From Siphonodentalium dalli (taxonomy: Eukaryota; Mollusca; Scaphopoda; Gadilida; Siphonodentaliidae): a stretch of 64,000 nucleotides of DNA. Of this stretch, positions 12,601-28,100 are shown one piece after another. The notes under the pieces are model-generated. The model searched no databases, was not told where the DNA came from, and saw only the letters and a program-made list of their open reading frames with translations. Where the stretch lies: the NCBI GenBank assembly GCA_032622095.1, contig CP136068.1:128467989-128531988 (forward strand), given 5' to 3'. A program made the position numbers and the translations under genes. Position 1 is the stretch's first letter; each line of letters starts with the position of its first letter.

Positions 12601-15600
12601 GATCGGTCGAGATACATACCTATGTGAGCCTATATGAGCGAGGTCAATGTCAAAGACACGGTCGCATGTTAAATTGGACCAGCCCATATTGCCCCTGGGA
12701 TCAAAACAGGCAAACATACCAAATTTGAGTCGGATCGGTCGAGGTCGAGAAACATGCCACATGTGCGTATATGAGCGAGGTCAAGGTCAAAGACACAACC
12801 GCAGGTGAAATTGGACCCGTCAATATTGTCCCCGGGATCAAAGTAGGCCTACATACCAAATTTGAGGCGGGTGGGTTGAACAGTTTTCGTGCCTATGACA
12901 CACGCAGATACACACAGACAGACAGACAGACAGAAGTTCCAAAATATATAATAGACATTGGTTTTTTTTAGGATTTGGTTGATAAAAAATGTGGACACCA
13001 GAAAGGGTCCCCAACAGCTGGGACAAGTGAGCTTTACGCCACAGGAATCATCAGTCGATTTACCAATGGCGATGATGTTTGGACGACACAATCGAGGAGG
13101 CATGATTCCACAATGCGCACTGAAAACGCTGGAAGGAATGAACGAAACGATTAGTCACATTAACAAAGCAATCAAGAGTAAACCAATACAAGGTACATGT
13201 AGGCATACACACCGTATACAACCCTGGTCAAGTGGTCCTGCAAATGTGCTATGATGCTGGAGGCTCCTGCTGAATTGCTATGAATCTGTTAGGGCACACT
13301 GATTATGTTAAGAAAAAGAACGGTTATTTTTTCTAAAGTTGTCATTTTTATGGTGTTTGGCTAATCCGAGGGATTTGAGAAAAAGTCAGCGCCTGTAAGA
13401 AACACAAATGAGCACATATATTCTTTGAAAAATTTAATAATGGCTGCGCCAGTGTTTGTAAAACGACATGAATAGCTAAATTGATTAGAGTCGACTTTCA
13501 ACAACTAATACAATTATTATTACAACTATTTCGCAAAATAAATGCTTCTCTAATATTTGATACAAATAATGGCTTTTCCTTGATAAACTCAGAATATTCG
13601 AAAACCACAAAAATGACAACTTTAGAAAAAATAACGGTACTTTTTCTTAACAGCATCCGTTTGCCCTAACAGCATCATAGCAATTCAGCAGGACCCAATC
13701 GCATCATAGCACATTTGCAGGACCACTTGGCCATGGGTGATATAATTGTTCACATCACGTGGTGCCATATAAGCTAGGCACATGTTCATAGCACGTGTGG
13801 TGTGCTCTGAAAACAATAGCAGGAAATCGAAGCGATTCGTTAAAAGCATAAAATGTCATGTTCATGTTCACACAAGGTATAGCTTCCGAAAATCATTCAT
13901 CCACATGTAAGAACAGAATAACCTACATATGCTACTCATAACAGGATCAGGACCCTAATTTAAATACACACAAGCTAAACGCGAAGATGGAATTGCCCAC
14001 TTCCCCAAAATGTAAAGAAAACTATATAGTTGAAGCTTAATTGTGCGAATTACTAGTTAAACTAGTGCAAATGATTTACATTAAATAAGCTTTGGTTAAC
14101 AAAGGGGACAATACAATATTAAAAGGGAAAAGGAATATTTACACCATGATGTCTGGCAAAAATATGGCATCTCACAATATCAAGTTAAAATATAGAACAT
14201 ATGGTTAACATAACTCACCTAGTCATTGTCTAAACGCACATGGGCGACAACGTCCCGACAACACGCATGGAAAGTCAGACACAAGAGTTATATTTTGTAC
14301 AATTTTGATGAGTTGCTTGCGAAAGTCGTCATAAAAACTACCGCCCTGATCCTCCATTCTGTCATTAAGTTTTTAGTGCGGGAATTGTTCTCAAAGGACA
14401 TAGGAAATTTGACTCTGGGGCGATCGGTTTTCGACATTTTGTTTGGAAAATCCCGCGCTAAATATAGAAACGGCATACTATAGTACCTAGCCGGTTACGG
14501 AGTCAGAAAGTAAGTATGACTGGTGCGCTCTGGTAGAGATTGATGTCAGCCGTCTTTCACCAACCGAGACGAGATGCATGGCTACCAAAACCATTAATCG
14601 TGAACCGGAGTCATAAGGTTATTTGATGGTTGAATGTCGAAGGATAAACTAATTGGGCTGAAGTAGAGTAATAGTAGAATAGTTTGCAATGAGGTAAGAA
14701 AAGATGCCAGCAGAGATATGCGTATGTGTACGACATGATCGCGTACTATGCTGAAACATAAACTATTACATGCTACAAAATACTCATTTTGACAGAGTTA
14801 CATGACAATTCCATGAACTCGGAAAAAAATACATTCTCTCCCCAGTAACACCAAAAATAATATATGCTATAGAACTGCTGACACCAGCATGACAGAAACA
14901 GCATCCGTAAACAATAACAATTCCACGTATTCCACGAAAGATTGTTATAATGTCTACTTTGAGATTATCTCACTTTAAATTAAGAACGATGTGCCGAATT
15001 AGTTCTTTAATAATTTATATCGAGCTTCCAATTATACAGAATAGTTTATACAACAGACATACGCGGCAAGTTCCGCACAACGAGTCACTGATTTTGCTAA
15101 TGGCCTCTTCCTTTCTTCCTCGAAACATTCATAGCATATATATACGATCCATAATCAGAAATGGTAACGCGCTCAAGATCATATATTATATACCCATGAT
15201 TGTAATTATAGAATTTCTGTTATTTGTAATTGGCATAGCTTATCACAAACCAAAAATAAACGAAATTGAAATTCTCAACTACACCTTTTACCGGGCTCGA
15301 CCTCGGAGTCGCACTCCAGCTCGGTCTCGGGGTCGCACTACAACTGTTAATGTGTCCCAATAATTAACATTCTATAAATAGAACCCCCAGCGCAAACTCC
15401 AGCGCCCAGGCGAAATAGGAATTAGTACATTAGTATACACGCGCCGCGCGTAATAAATTGGCGTTATTGTGGCTTATTTTATTCTAGACGTGAACAAATT
15501 AAGCTCGAAGCTTTCGTTTCCGAAACAATTGCCTGGCCCAAAGTTAATAGCAATAGCACGAGTGCGCCATTTATACGAATTTCGGAAAAAGATTAATTAC

Positions 15601-18600
15601 TGATAATTAAATGGGAACGGACCAAAATTACGCCAACATTTAGTGACCAATATGAAGCACATTTTTTATGAACACGTACACAGTATAACAAGGTGTCCAA
15701 TACAGGGAAACATATATTTTTTTTTATTCTTCTGATTTCAGCTTTCCCAACAAGTTTATGGCTCTCATAAGATCTTCAACTTTCCTTTTATGGAACTGTG
15801 TGCTTAAATTGGTGATATAAAAAGCAAACTCTGGTATTGTAACTTGCATTACTCTGATAACACTTCCAACAATAGATCGCAGTTGGTGTAACTTTATTCC
15901 AGTTACAAATCACGACTTATTTTGAGGCCAACCACACTTGACGCACCAGAGAAACGCCATGCACTAATGTCGATGGGGTCATTGTCACAAGGCTTCGGTC
16001 ACATTCGTAGTCAGCTTTTTAAATCGATCACAAATGTTGCCAGCTTTTCGCCGGCGATCACATTCGTAGTCAGCTTTTCTAATTCCATGCTTTATATGGC
16101 GCGAAATATGACGTCATCGCGTTCGTGACTAAAATGCCGACGTCATGCTCCAAAACTGACTTCGTTTATCAACTTATATTGGAAAATAATTCGAGCATCT
16201 AACGACATTGATCGGAAACCTCAGGTTATTAGATGAACTAATATCAAATTAAAATGTGTGTTGTTTTTCATTCATCAACTCAGAAAAATGAGACTAACCT
16301 AATCTTGTTCATTGAGGCTCGCGTGAATATGAAAAGCTGGCTACAAATGTGATCGCCGTAGAAAAGCTGGCTACATTTGTGATCGATTTAAAAAGCTGGC
16401 TACGAATGTGACCGGAGCCTTGTGACAATGACCCCATCAGCTGCACTAATATTAGTTATATTCGGCAACATCGGGGGTTCATGGAGATTTAATACCTGGT
16501 TATCGAGCCTCGGGGTTCAAAGAGAGACATGCAGGTCTCAATCTCCATGTAGGGGAGACCGGGGCATGTTGGAACGTGGGGTATATTGAAACACCCCACC
16601 TCTCTTGTTAGAAAATGAAACAGCATCTACAATTGCCACTTATTTGTGGAAAACACTCTTGTATGCACAAATAACACAAAGAAATTCTGACTATTCTCGG
16701 AATGGTGTAAGAGATATGCAAAACAATCGTTTTTGGGGGGTATCAAGTTATTTTTTTTATTTTCATGTTTCATCAATGTTCAAGATCATAGTAAAATTTC
16801 GAGACGTAAAGGGTGTAAATTATGTCAGTTGATCCAGTTTCATTTCATTTCAGTCATAAATAAAAAAAATTGCCGACTTAATTAGTGCCTTTCCAAGATC
16901 GTGCACCATTATGCCATTTTCGACGTTTGGGGCATGTTGGAACACCCCATTGTGTCCCCATAGTACGACTTACGGGGAAAACCCATCAAAATTTTGTATT
17001 GAGCTAGTATAACTAACCATTATGGAAAACATCAGATGGAATTATGGATGAATGCATCTCAGTTGCTTGCAACGATTTCCTAAATATGATTTCCAATACG
17101 TTTTCGTTGATGAATAATTATTTTTGTGACAAATGGGGAGGTTTGTATAGATAGCACTAAAACCCCTTCCAAATTTTGCCATGCTACGTCCCTCCTGTAT
17201 GTGAAAGGACGTTTTCATTGGATGTGTTGCGTTTTCCAATGATGACGATTTCTCGAACGTGGCGTTGTAGACAATCAGATTGCTAGTTAAACCGGGTGTA
17301 GGGACAAAAGGCATTATCCATAACAAAATATCAAAACGAAATTCACTCTTTATCAGTATGTAGTATGTCGTGTGTGTGTGAGCGGTGTTACTAAGTTGAT
17401 TTCAAAATTGTCCCGACCCTTTAGCAGTTTAGAGTATTGCGTAATATGAATCGTACGTGACACGTAGTTGAGCAACCACACATGATGTGCCTCAAATTTG
17501 CCTTTTTTCGGCGACATAACGCGCTAAGAATAATTTATGTAACATCATGCAGTGGTCGCGACGGAGACGATATGCCAAATTGACAAGACGTGTCGTGGAT
17601 TGTAAAATCTTGTCTGGATTATCGTCATGATTTCTTCATTTTTCGTTTTCATTAAGCTGACCAACGAAATTGGTTTAAATGAAATTAATAGACTTAAATC
17701 ACATGTGAATTCTTCGTAAGTTGTGAAGTAGTTACTTTCATTTTTATCGCTATGCTTCATTTCCAATTCCGCGTTTTTTGCAATCTCCACACGGTTACTA
17801 ACCGGAAGTCACGTGACAATTTCTCCAAAATCTATACCCGCGTTCTTGAAAAATCACTGATTGATATAGAACAAATTATATGACGTCATCCCTCTTGGTG
17901 GTTGCCATCAATGGGCTTACACTATATGAACCAAATCATTAACAGGAAGAATACTGAACATCGACACGACGACCATAACGACGACGGAGAACTTGTCTAA
18001 ATTTAACCTGGACGCCACCGGGACCTGTCGACACGAGAGTGGCGATTCCATGATGAAACGCCGCACAAAAGTCTTCCGAATTTTCTACACAAAAGGTCAA
18101 CCAGAAACTGGTGAAATCGGTGAGTGTCTCATTTCGAAGTGTCACATGACCGTTCAATAAGCCTTATATTATATTAGTAGGCCTATTATTATTGCATATG
18201 GAATATTCCGCAATCTTAAACTTTATGACAAATCGGTTATATATTTTGCACTGAATGTGTTCGGAAACATGATCAGATAAAAGCCCTTCAGCAAGGCGCG
18301 CAGGATCGTGATGTCAGGGAAGTGGCTAGAGGATCTCCGTTGGGCGGGGTGTCCATCTTTGGTTTTCCAACCACACCCCCAGTGGTGACCCCCCCCCCCC
18401 CCCCACTCTTGAACCAGACCAAACTCCTAAGTTCGCGTAATTCCATTTGCAGCCCGGCTTGGAATTTCCCAACTGGTACAACACAGGCCTTGATTTGTGT
18501 TTGTGAATTAATTATAAGCCTTTGGTTATCCACATGGGAATAACCAGAACGCATGAATCTTGAAATCTGCAAGAACTCCGAAACCCGCAAAATCCTACGA

Positions 18601-21600
18601 ATATGAAGGTCTCCGTCCACATCCGGGACAATGTTTTTTTTAATTGATATGCAATTTTGACTCGCCCATTGTGAGGGGCCATGCAGGTTTGGAGTAAATC
18701 TCAATCCGAAACTGCACAATCCTATCTACATGTATACTGACCTTAAGCTCTCAAATTGTTGATTGTTGGAAATGTCCAACCTGGTGCCTATATTAAGGTG
18801 GGTTAACTGATGGCCATTTCAGTCCAAACGTTTTTGACCAGAAGTATAGGAACAAAATATTCCCCACTATTAGGCCACTAATCACTGGTTGGAAAACCAA
18901 CTATGCGAGAACATTTTTTTTCTATTGATGATGTGAAGTTTCCAACTGTTGAACATTTTTACCAAAGTTGGGCCAACTTGGGGTTGAGACACCCCCCCCC
19001 CATGCCCCATGTCACCCACCACGTCCATGTGTGGCGTCAAACTGCTTCTCCAACGAAGTTTCTTTTACATTCTCAGGGACAGAGATTTTCACGCCAGAGA
19101 TACTACGCGGACCGTACAAGGGCAATAAAGCATTGTACGGAAAATTCTCACAAGTTATCGAAAGAACCCGATATTGGCTGAAGGCACAGCTGGTAGGCTT
19201 AGCTTAAAGTCTTAATTGATTTTAATTAAATGCATGTTAATGATCCACGGTCCGATTTGACACAAAATCATGAAGAGTTTCGTGAGCCAATCTTAGTGTA
19301 AACATAATTTAATCCATTCCTAATAACTTTTATAAAACAGTTTTGTTTATATTACAATGGTTCAGTGCGCGATATTAGTTACCCTTTACCCAACAAACCG
19401 GCCAAAAACGCCCAAATAAAGCTTCAACAGCCTAAAATATCTTCGGTCTGTCTCAATAACACCATACAAATATGGATATCATTGGAACCGGTTCATTGAC
19501 CACATTGTGATGGTTACAGTTATGCCCTGTGCCAATGCATTCTCTTATATATTCGAGTCGACCATAGGTCGCCTCGCATATATAAGAGAATGCATTGGCC
19601 TAACATTCTTTAACAATTTTAGAACTTTTTCTTATATTTTTTAACAATTTTTATAATATTTTTCTACATTCTTTGACAATTTTATCATTTGTAATATGTG
19701 TTAAGCCAATGCATTCTCTTATATATGCGAGGCGACCTATGGTCGACTCGCATATATAAGAGAATGCATTGGCACAGGGCCGTTCTGCTGGGTAAAGGGT
19801 TAAAGAACTATAAATATTTAATATCAGAATAAAGTTTATCCATTTCTCCTTGTTCTTCATGGTGGAGATTTTTTTACAGAATTTTATTTGTTCACACATT
19901 TACTCACTGCGAGTGCATTTGGGTCCCTTTAATGGTATCCGTGGTCGCAGTGTGGCAGCTTAAAGTGATGTGAAACACTCCAGTTGGATGACCAAATAGA
20001 AATGGTGAATAATTTTCCTCAAAGTAGTTATATTTTACATATATTATTTCCAAATGGACAACACACACCGTCATTCTTATATATTAATGAAATGCAGTGA
20101 ATTTCGATGGCGAAATAATTTTCGTAAGATTATCGCCGATAGTTGCGTCCCAAATCTAGACGTATAAATTACATATGAGCGTAGTTCGGACAATGTTTTC
20201 TTTGGAGTGGTACGGTCGATTGCTTCAGATTTTCGGCTATGATAATAGAATGCTACATTATCTCAGTTGGCATGGTGCCTGGATACTAACTTACTAGTTT
20301 TGTGCACGTACCCGAACAAGTCCATTATATGTCTTTAACAAAACACCGAGTATTATTCACACGTATCGCTAGACGTTGGCCGATATTATTTAACAGGTAA
20401 AATAATGTCACTGCATCTTCATAGCAATTACACATTTTACAGGTTACACGTACATATTTGCGTGTGGCTGAAACTGACTATTTCCGAGCCATCAGCGTAT
20501 AGGGATAGACTAATACGGGTATACGATATACATTATACGTTGGCAATTTCTATTTTATAGAATATTCGAGTAGTCGGCATTTCATCAGAACCAATAAAGG
20601 CAGACGAAAACTGTGAGTATATTTATATATATAATATTATGAACACCACGATTATTAGACTGTAAACCGACAAACTGCAAACCTGGTTGCTATGGAAATA
20701 GTCTTGGTCCGAAAGCACCACGTAATATACTCCGCCAGGATTCGACGAATAATTATTCACCTAATACGCACACGATTGGATAGCGAAAGATACTTAATCG
20801 GGGTTCAGTATCTTCACGATAACATAGCTATTGAAATTCAAATGCAGTAATAGATGCAGTCTGATAAATATCCAGACTCCGTCTCATGACATTCAACTAC
20901 GTCTGACGACACTCGCATTGTATCTGATTTCAGAGATGAAGATGGGATTCCTTTTTTTTTTTGGCGAAAACTAATTAATATTCATAAGGCAGTGTTTATC
21001 ATTGCGATACACACGCATATCTGGACACAAGTGCGCCCGAGGTCATGTATACATGTGCAATAAAATGTTCTCAAGGTTAATTGCTTCAATGTACGTATGC
21101 AGAATACAAGTTTAGCAATTCAGATGATATATAATAAAGTACAATGTAATGAAAATATTGCGATAAGCACGCTATATAAATTTTATTGAGCTGTACCGCG
21201 GTCATGTTGCGTCATCTCATTGTTTACAATACGGGATTGGAATTTACTGCGGAGTTGTAATGATCCTTATTTGGCACGTGACGTGTTATCCGTAGGTAAT
21301 TACCCTGGCCCGACTTTTAAGGCCCTATAGACAGGACACAAAGAGAAGGGACAAGGCACCATTTTGGCATCAAAATAATTTATTTTGCAGGATAATGTTC
21401 ACAATGATTTGGTTTATGAACAAATAAATAAATAATCCAAGCACTCATTCATACACATACCATCCACACCATATATTCATGGAAGACGCCTCAGTGATGT
21501 TGTTTCACCGCCAACTCAACCAATATAAATATTAATCATTACATATTCCAATTAGTATGACCATTATCCAGTGCAATATAGAGATAGGTTAATTACTTAT

Positions 21601-24600
21601 GACACATGATAGATAGTGATGTTGATCACTATGTCCATGTTTGAATAGCTAAAGTTGATAGAAGTTTTACAGTCCACATTCTTGGGTGGGTGGGTGGAAG
21701 ATCGAAATGTCGAAAAAACGGAACCCGCTTGGGCGGGAGTCGAAGTCGACGTGAGAGCGGATAACAAACTTTCACAGCGAGGCACAGTGAAAGGTTAAAG
21801 GTTAGAACTCAGAGGTTAAATGAACTTGAGATGTATTCAGCCATGTACGGTGAAAGGTCACAGGTTACGCAAGAGGTTAAATAAGCTCAAAAGGTCATCA
21901 GCCGTGTAATTAAATATTTTGATGCCAAAATAGTACTAGGAGAAAATACTATTTTATTTAATATCTTTGCAAATACAATTCTGTTATGTATGCTTGTTCT
22001 GTATGAACATTTCCCAATTGTGCATAAACGTACGTTTGTTTTGATTTTGAACATTACGACGTTTGCTCACTAACGTGTAGTTTATACGACAATTTCATGA
22101 GATTGCAGTCAAATGCCGCGGGTGTGGCTTGTATGAATAAGTGAATATTAATTGAATTCCCAGGAAGCTATGCATAGGTCAATCAAGGCATCGCTCGCTG
22201 CGTATTGGCTAGATTTGTCTCGTTTGAAATCATTTTAACCATGAGAGTCATCAGGCGGTGAGTTGATTGAAATGAAACATGGTCTGATTTTTGTTAGGCT
22301 GTAGTATATGACACGGGAGTTTAGGATTACATTTCGAAATAAGTAAATCGGAAGGGTGATGACTCTCATATAGAACGTAGTATACTTTAAATGAAATAGC
22401 GGACATTTGTATGACTTAATTTACAACACCACAATTGATCAAATTCCTAACCTCGTGTGCCACGTGTAATTGTGATTGAATATCAAACACTATCTAATCG
22501 TGAATCCTGATTAAGTATCTTTGCTATCAAATCGTTCCTGTGTTGGCGGAATTACGCCGATAAGTTGAACGACAAGGCGACTTATCGGAAAACATACTGC
22601 GAACTATATTCTATTTGACTGTAGAATAACTTCCTGGATCAACTGAGATAGTATCACTGCGCATGTGTCAACGATTGCAAGTTACTCTATGTTGACGTGT
22701 TGTCATCATCGCTGGTGCCCTGCATATAAATCTTTATTACATGCTTCCTCATCAGATAGTGGGAAATTTCCGTGGCGTAGAACGTTATATTAATCGCTAT
22801 TTATAGCGTTTGGGTAATGACACAGCTTTTATATTGAAAGCAGATAATTATAATTTTATATACTGGAGGTGAATGCTAAAACTGTGTTTGGACGCACATA
22901 AGGTAGATGTGTTCATAAATTAGTTTATTCCAGTGTTGGGGAAATAATTGAAATATACTGGCACGACAAAGTGAAAATAGTCATTACCCAAACGCGTCAT
23001 TACCACAACGCGCCATTGCAGAATCGCTGAACGCGTTTGGGTAATGACGTTTTGGTAATGACGATTTTTATTTTCACTATATTGTTATATATATATACAG
23101 TTTAACATACAAGTGTATATAAAATTCGAATATTTACGTCAATACGATTGTTTTACTTGGAATTCGTTGAATTCATGTTGAAAAAAAGACCGACCAGCGC
23201 CATTATACAAACAATGCGTCATTACCCAAACAAACTCGTCATTACCCAAATGCAAAAATCATTGGTTTGCTGAATTTTTATTAAACAACTCAAAGTTTTA
23301 CGATTACACCGTCGATATACAAGTAAATTTGGCATGCGTTTGCGCACCGAAGTTGGTCATCATTTTTGCTTATCCGCGAAATATCAGGAATAATTATCAC
23401 TAATTTCTATATAAATAGGGCCCAATGTCTTTGTTAAATATGCGAAATGACACCATATACATCAAGAAGTTATTTGAAACGAGCTATTTTATCAAATAGT
23501 ATCTAAAATATGGAATAAAATAGCATAGTTTGGTCTATTTGACCGATTTCTCGAATAAGGCGCATTTATACTACTGCTAAAGGGCGTTTGGGTAATGATT
23601 TTTAATTTTTACCCAAACGCGATAAAATCGAAATATCGAGAAAAACGTTAGAACATGGTTTTTGCCAGCTCTATGTTCTAGTTATTTAGACGCTACTTAT
23701 TCATAATTCAGCCAATCCTGAAAATGGAATCAATTTTCAATTTCTGGTAAACTCAGGAGTGAAAAATTTTCATTTACCATAGAATCACCCGTATGCATGT
23801 TGTCTCTTCTTCCTTTGTTATTCTCTGTTCTCAATAAAAACAAAATAAAAAATATATCCATTTCCGAAAATAAATGTCCAAGTTTTCTAACAATTTACAG
23901 TGAAGCGTAGAACACACCTAGTAGTTTTGGGGATTGTTATAACGTGGCGAATTTCCGTGTAGCCGCTCATGAGATAATTCGGGGTTTCAACCAAAAAACC
24001 ATAGGTATCCTCTATTTATATATCTTTCCAGATTTTGCCAGCACGGCCGTATATCATACAGAGAATTTAGATGAATGGGATATCCGGATGAAAGACGAGA
24101 AGCAAGTGCGAGCGATCAGGATATTTTTCGTCACGGACACGTCATCGAAGGTCGCCTACAATAACGTCGAACTGGCGTCCAGGTTGTTCGTTCCAGTTCG
24201 TTTAAATTCCAAGTCGTTTGAGTCTATGTACCAGACGATGTACAGACTGGAAGCTTGGCTCAGGGTGACAGGTACGTCTAAACGCCAGCCAAAACTGGCC
24301 GAACATAAACATTGGTAATCTTGTTTACTATCTATGTAGCGGTCGCGGTGTAAATATAGAAGGCAATTGACTTCTCTGTCCGGGAGGTCTATATCTCTTG
24401 GACACAGTCGTTAGGCACTTTGTGTGATCACCGACGTTAACCCTTTACCCAACAGAACGGCCCTGTGCCAATGCATTCTCTTATATATGCGAGTCGACCA
24501 TAGGTCGCCTCGCATATATAAGAGAATGCATTAGCTTAACACATATTAAAAATGATCAAATTGTCCACAGAATTTAGAAAATAATATAAGAAAAAATGGT

Positions 24601-25074
24601 AAAAAGTGTTAAAAAAAGATTTTTTTAGGCCAATGCATTCTCTTATATATGCGAGGCGACCTATGGTCGACTCGCATATATAAGAGAATGCATTGGCACA
24701 GGGCATAACTGTAACCATCACAATGTGGTCAATGAACCGGTTCCAATGATATCCATATTTGTATGGTGTTATTGAGACAGACCGAAGATATTTTAGGCTG
24801 TTGAAGCTTTATTTGGGCGTTTTTGGCCGGTTTGTTGGGTAAAGGGTTAAGGGGGATTCCTTGTATTGGTGACCGGCTGGGAGTTACGGGTGCTGCCAAC
24901 TTTCGGTGTGACTCCCGAACTTCTCTCTCTCTCCCTCCCCCCTCTCTCTCTCCCTCTCTCTCTCACACTCCCTCCCTCTATCTGTCTCTCCTATCTCCCG
25001 CTCTCTGCCTGTCTCCCTCCCTCTCTATCTCACTCCCCCATCTCTCTCCCGCTCTCTGTCTCTCTCCCTCTCTA

Positions 25075-25140
<66 letters not shown>

Positions 25141-28100
25141 CTCACTCCCTCCCTCCATCTGTCTCTCTTCTCTCCCTCCCTCTCTATCTCTATCTCGTTC
25201 TGTTACAACTATAAAGTTGTCTACTCAACACATTGAGTGATCATTTGAATTTGTTGAGCGATTGTACTCAGCGGTTGAGTAACGAGATCTCAACAATGAC
25301 AAATCAGGATATTTGTTTCGGTTCAACATGTTGATTAAAAGTTATTAGAACAATAATTCATTTTACAACACTGTGCATTTATAACGGTAGATATCTAGAG
25401 ATGTTTAATCAACGTTGCCGCATAATTTTTGGACAGAGACCTGCAGATCTAGATGTGATGATATGGCATATTTGGTAACCTTGAACTATGGGGTAACCTT
25501 GATTAACGTATATTGCGTACCGGTTAGACTTTTGCAGGATGTGTGTATTCGCAGATGCATCTTCGCGGATGTCTCATTACTGCTGTATATAACTGTTATG
25601 ATCGTGTTAATTTCTTTCGATATCAGTTATGAACAATGGGTGGGTCACAATGGAAGATTGTATTGCGGGAACACAATGTGTAATATAACATGTAGCATTG
25701 CTGATCAAGTATGTTGCAGATGGAATGTAGACTAAAGTTCGTGTTGCGAAGTATCGGGTGTGTATTTAATCCGATTGGTACATTTTTGGACCGCATTTTA
25801 ATGGATTACTGGTGTGGTGAATGAGAAACATGCATGCAGTAATAAGCCGTAGTTGTAATAATTTGAAGGAATAGTTGTTTTAACGGAATTCTGAGGTGGT
25901 GCATTCATGAAACCAATATATTTTACATTATAATTTATATATATGCCTAATAATATTATATTGATGGCGTTTCTTGTCTCAAATGTTCAACTTTTTTAAT
26001 TTCGTCATTATAGGTCTCAATATATTCGATGTGGAGACTGTTCGATATTTCTACAAAGAAGCATCCAAGACCGGTATAAACGAAGAAGACGCAGACCAAA
26101 ATATCATTAATCACAGCTCTCGACAGTGGATCAGAGCAATAAGGTGAATATCAGTAATAACAGCTCTCGACAGTGGGTCCGAGCTATAAGGTGAATATCA
26201 GTAATAACAGCTCTCGACAGTGGGTCAGAGCAATACGGTGAATATCAGTAATAACAGCTCCCGACAGTGGGTCAGAGCAATAAGGTGAATATCAGTAATA
26301 ACAGCTCTCGACAGTGGGTCAGAGCAATACGGTGAATATCAGTAATAACAGCTCCCGACAGTGGGTCAGAGCAATAAGGTGAATATCAGTAATAACAGCT
26401 CCCGACAGTGGATCAGAGCAATAAGGTGAATATCAGTAATAACAGCTCCCGACAGTGGGTCAGAGCAATAAGGTGAATATCAGTAATAACAGCTCCCGAC
26501 AGTGGGTCAGAGCAATAAGGTGAATATCAGTAATAACAGCTCTCGACAGTGGGTCAGAGCAATACGGTGAATATCAGTAATAACAGCTCCCGACAGTGGG
26601 TCAGAGCAATAAGGTGAATATCAGTAATAACAGCTCTCGACAGTGGGTCAGAGCAATAAGGTGAATATCAGTAATAACAGCTCTCGACAGTGGGTCCGAG
26701 CTATAAGGTGAACATCAGTAATAACAGCTCTCGACAGTGGGTCAGCGCAATAAGGTGAATATCAGTAATAACAGCTCTCGACAGTGGGTCAGAGCAATAA
26801 GGTGAATATCAGTAATAACAGCTCTCGACAGTGTGTCAGCGCAATAAGGTTGAGTACGTTATAAGTTATCGGAGGTACAATGTACACCGAGACTCATTTA
26901 TACGCCGGTTTAAAAAAAACGGGACGTATTTTGATATTGGTCGGCCCGGCCGTCCGCTACGCTAATTTTCACCAGAGTTATGGCCCTTTGTTGAGCACTG
27001 AGGCTGAGTTTGATTTTGAGCTCTGTCTTTGCACCATCACGTGAGATGGCCCTTTGTTCGTGTCTTCATTTGGGACAAACCACGGATGTATGTTGCCACA
27101 TCCAAGCGATGCATCATGTTTTTATTTTCATTGAGAAAACAAAGATAACATGGCGCAATAGGACATGGATATTTAATACCTCAATTCAATTTCAATTAAG
27201 AATATTAATATTCTGATCATCAAAATAGATACGACAGAAAATATATTGTAATCAGTGGCATACATATATTAAAGCAAATGTAAATTGTAACCAGTTGTAT
27301 AAATTTAGTGTTATGTTATTGTGTTCTGGTTTATTGGTATCGTGTTTGGTAGTCGGGTATGCATTTTAGCTGTATGAATTAAGGCTCAAGAGGACTCAGA
27401 TTATATTACTTGTGGCACATTTCATATGAATGATACTATTTTCTGAATATGTTCTCGTTATGGGTTCTGAAAAGCGTGGTTAATTTCAGTACATTTGGCC
27501 TCTTATATAAATATAGTTTAAGATACTTTTCTTTCCCTGATTTCCGAGGCGGAGCCAGATAACACATATCCATGCGATCGGGCAGGGATTTGATGACAGT
27601 GGGTTTGGGTTGTTTAATTCCCAATTTTGGATATCGTAGTTCCAATATGTTCAGAAGTGTCAACAGTTTGATATTCCATGTTTCACATCCAAAATGGGTT
27701 GCAGTTGTTGTCATAGTTTGATTTTCTAAACATTTGTTGTTTTCATGATAATAGTGGCATATTCTCGTGCTTTTTTGTTAAAATTTTGGACCGACATCAG
27801 TTGGAAACTGGCTGGAATCCGCCGTGGTGACCATGGAGTGTCCATTTTACACACGGCGCAGCATACATATTTCCCAGCACGGTGGTCATATCTTTGGATA
27901 TTAACGGTGTTGTCCATCGGGATCCTGATAGCTGGTGATCCGTCTCGCTGGTTCTCGTTCAGTCTCGCTGGTCTCGTTCTCGTTCATTACTTACAAGCAC
28001 GCGTTATTTCCACGGATTATGTCAAGTTTGCTGTCGTAAAACCGACTAAATGAAGAAAATATAGTTTGCGGCGATATACCGACTATTCACGTAATCCAAT

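Noticed and set aside
14950-15363. 137-codon frame with an Arg/Ser-rich end
   Set aside because: Hydrophobic and basic parts look like AT-rich and GC-rich chance sequence; no supporting splice sites.
18288-18719. 143-codon minus-strand frame
   Set aside because: Lies in repeat F11, includes glycine runs from a poly(C) tract and has no domain.
24823-25240. Two overlapping open frames of 124 and 137 codons
   Set aside because: They translate CT and TA microsatellite; composition is Leu/Ser/Pro then Ile/Tyr repeats.
26114-26850. CRISPR-like array
   Set aside because: Units are contiguous with no distinct spacers, and the sequence is a eukaryotic exon/intron junction.
27436-28053. Overlapping ORFs on both strands
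   Set aside because: Neither has recognisable motifs or an exon boundary matching gene B phases; kept as unassigned intron.
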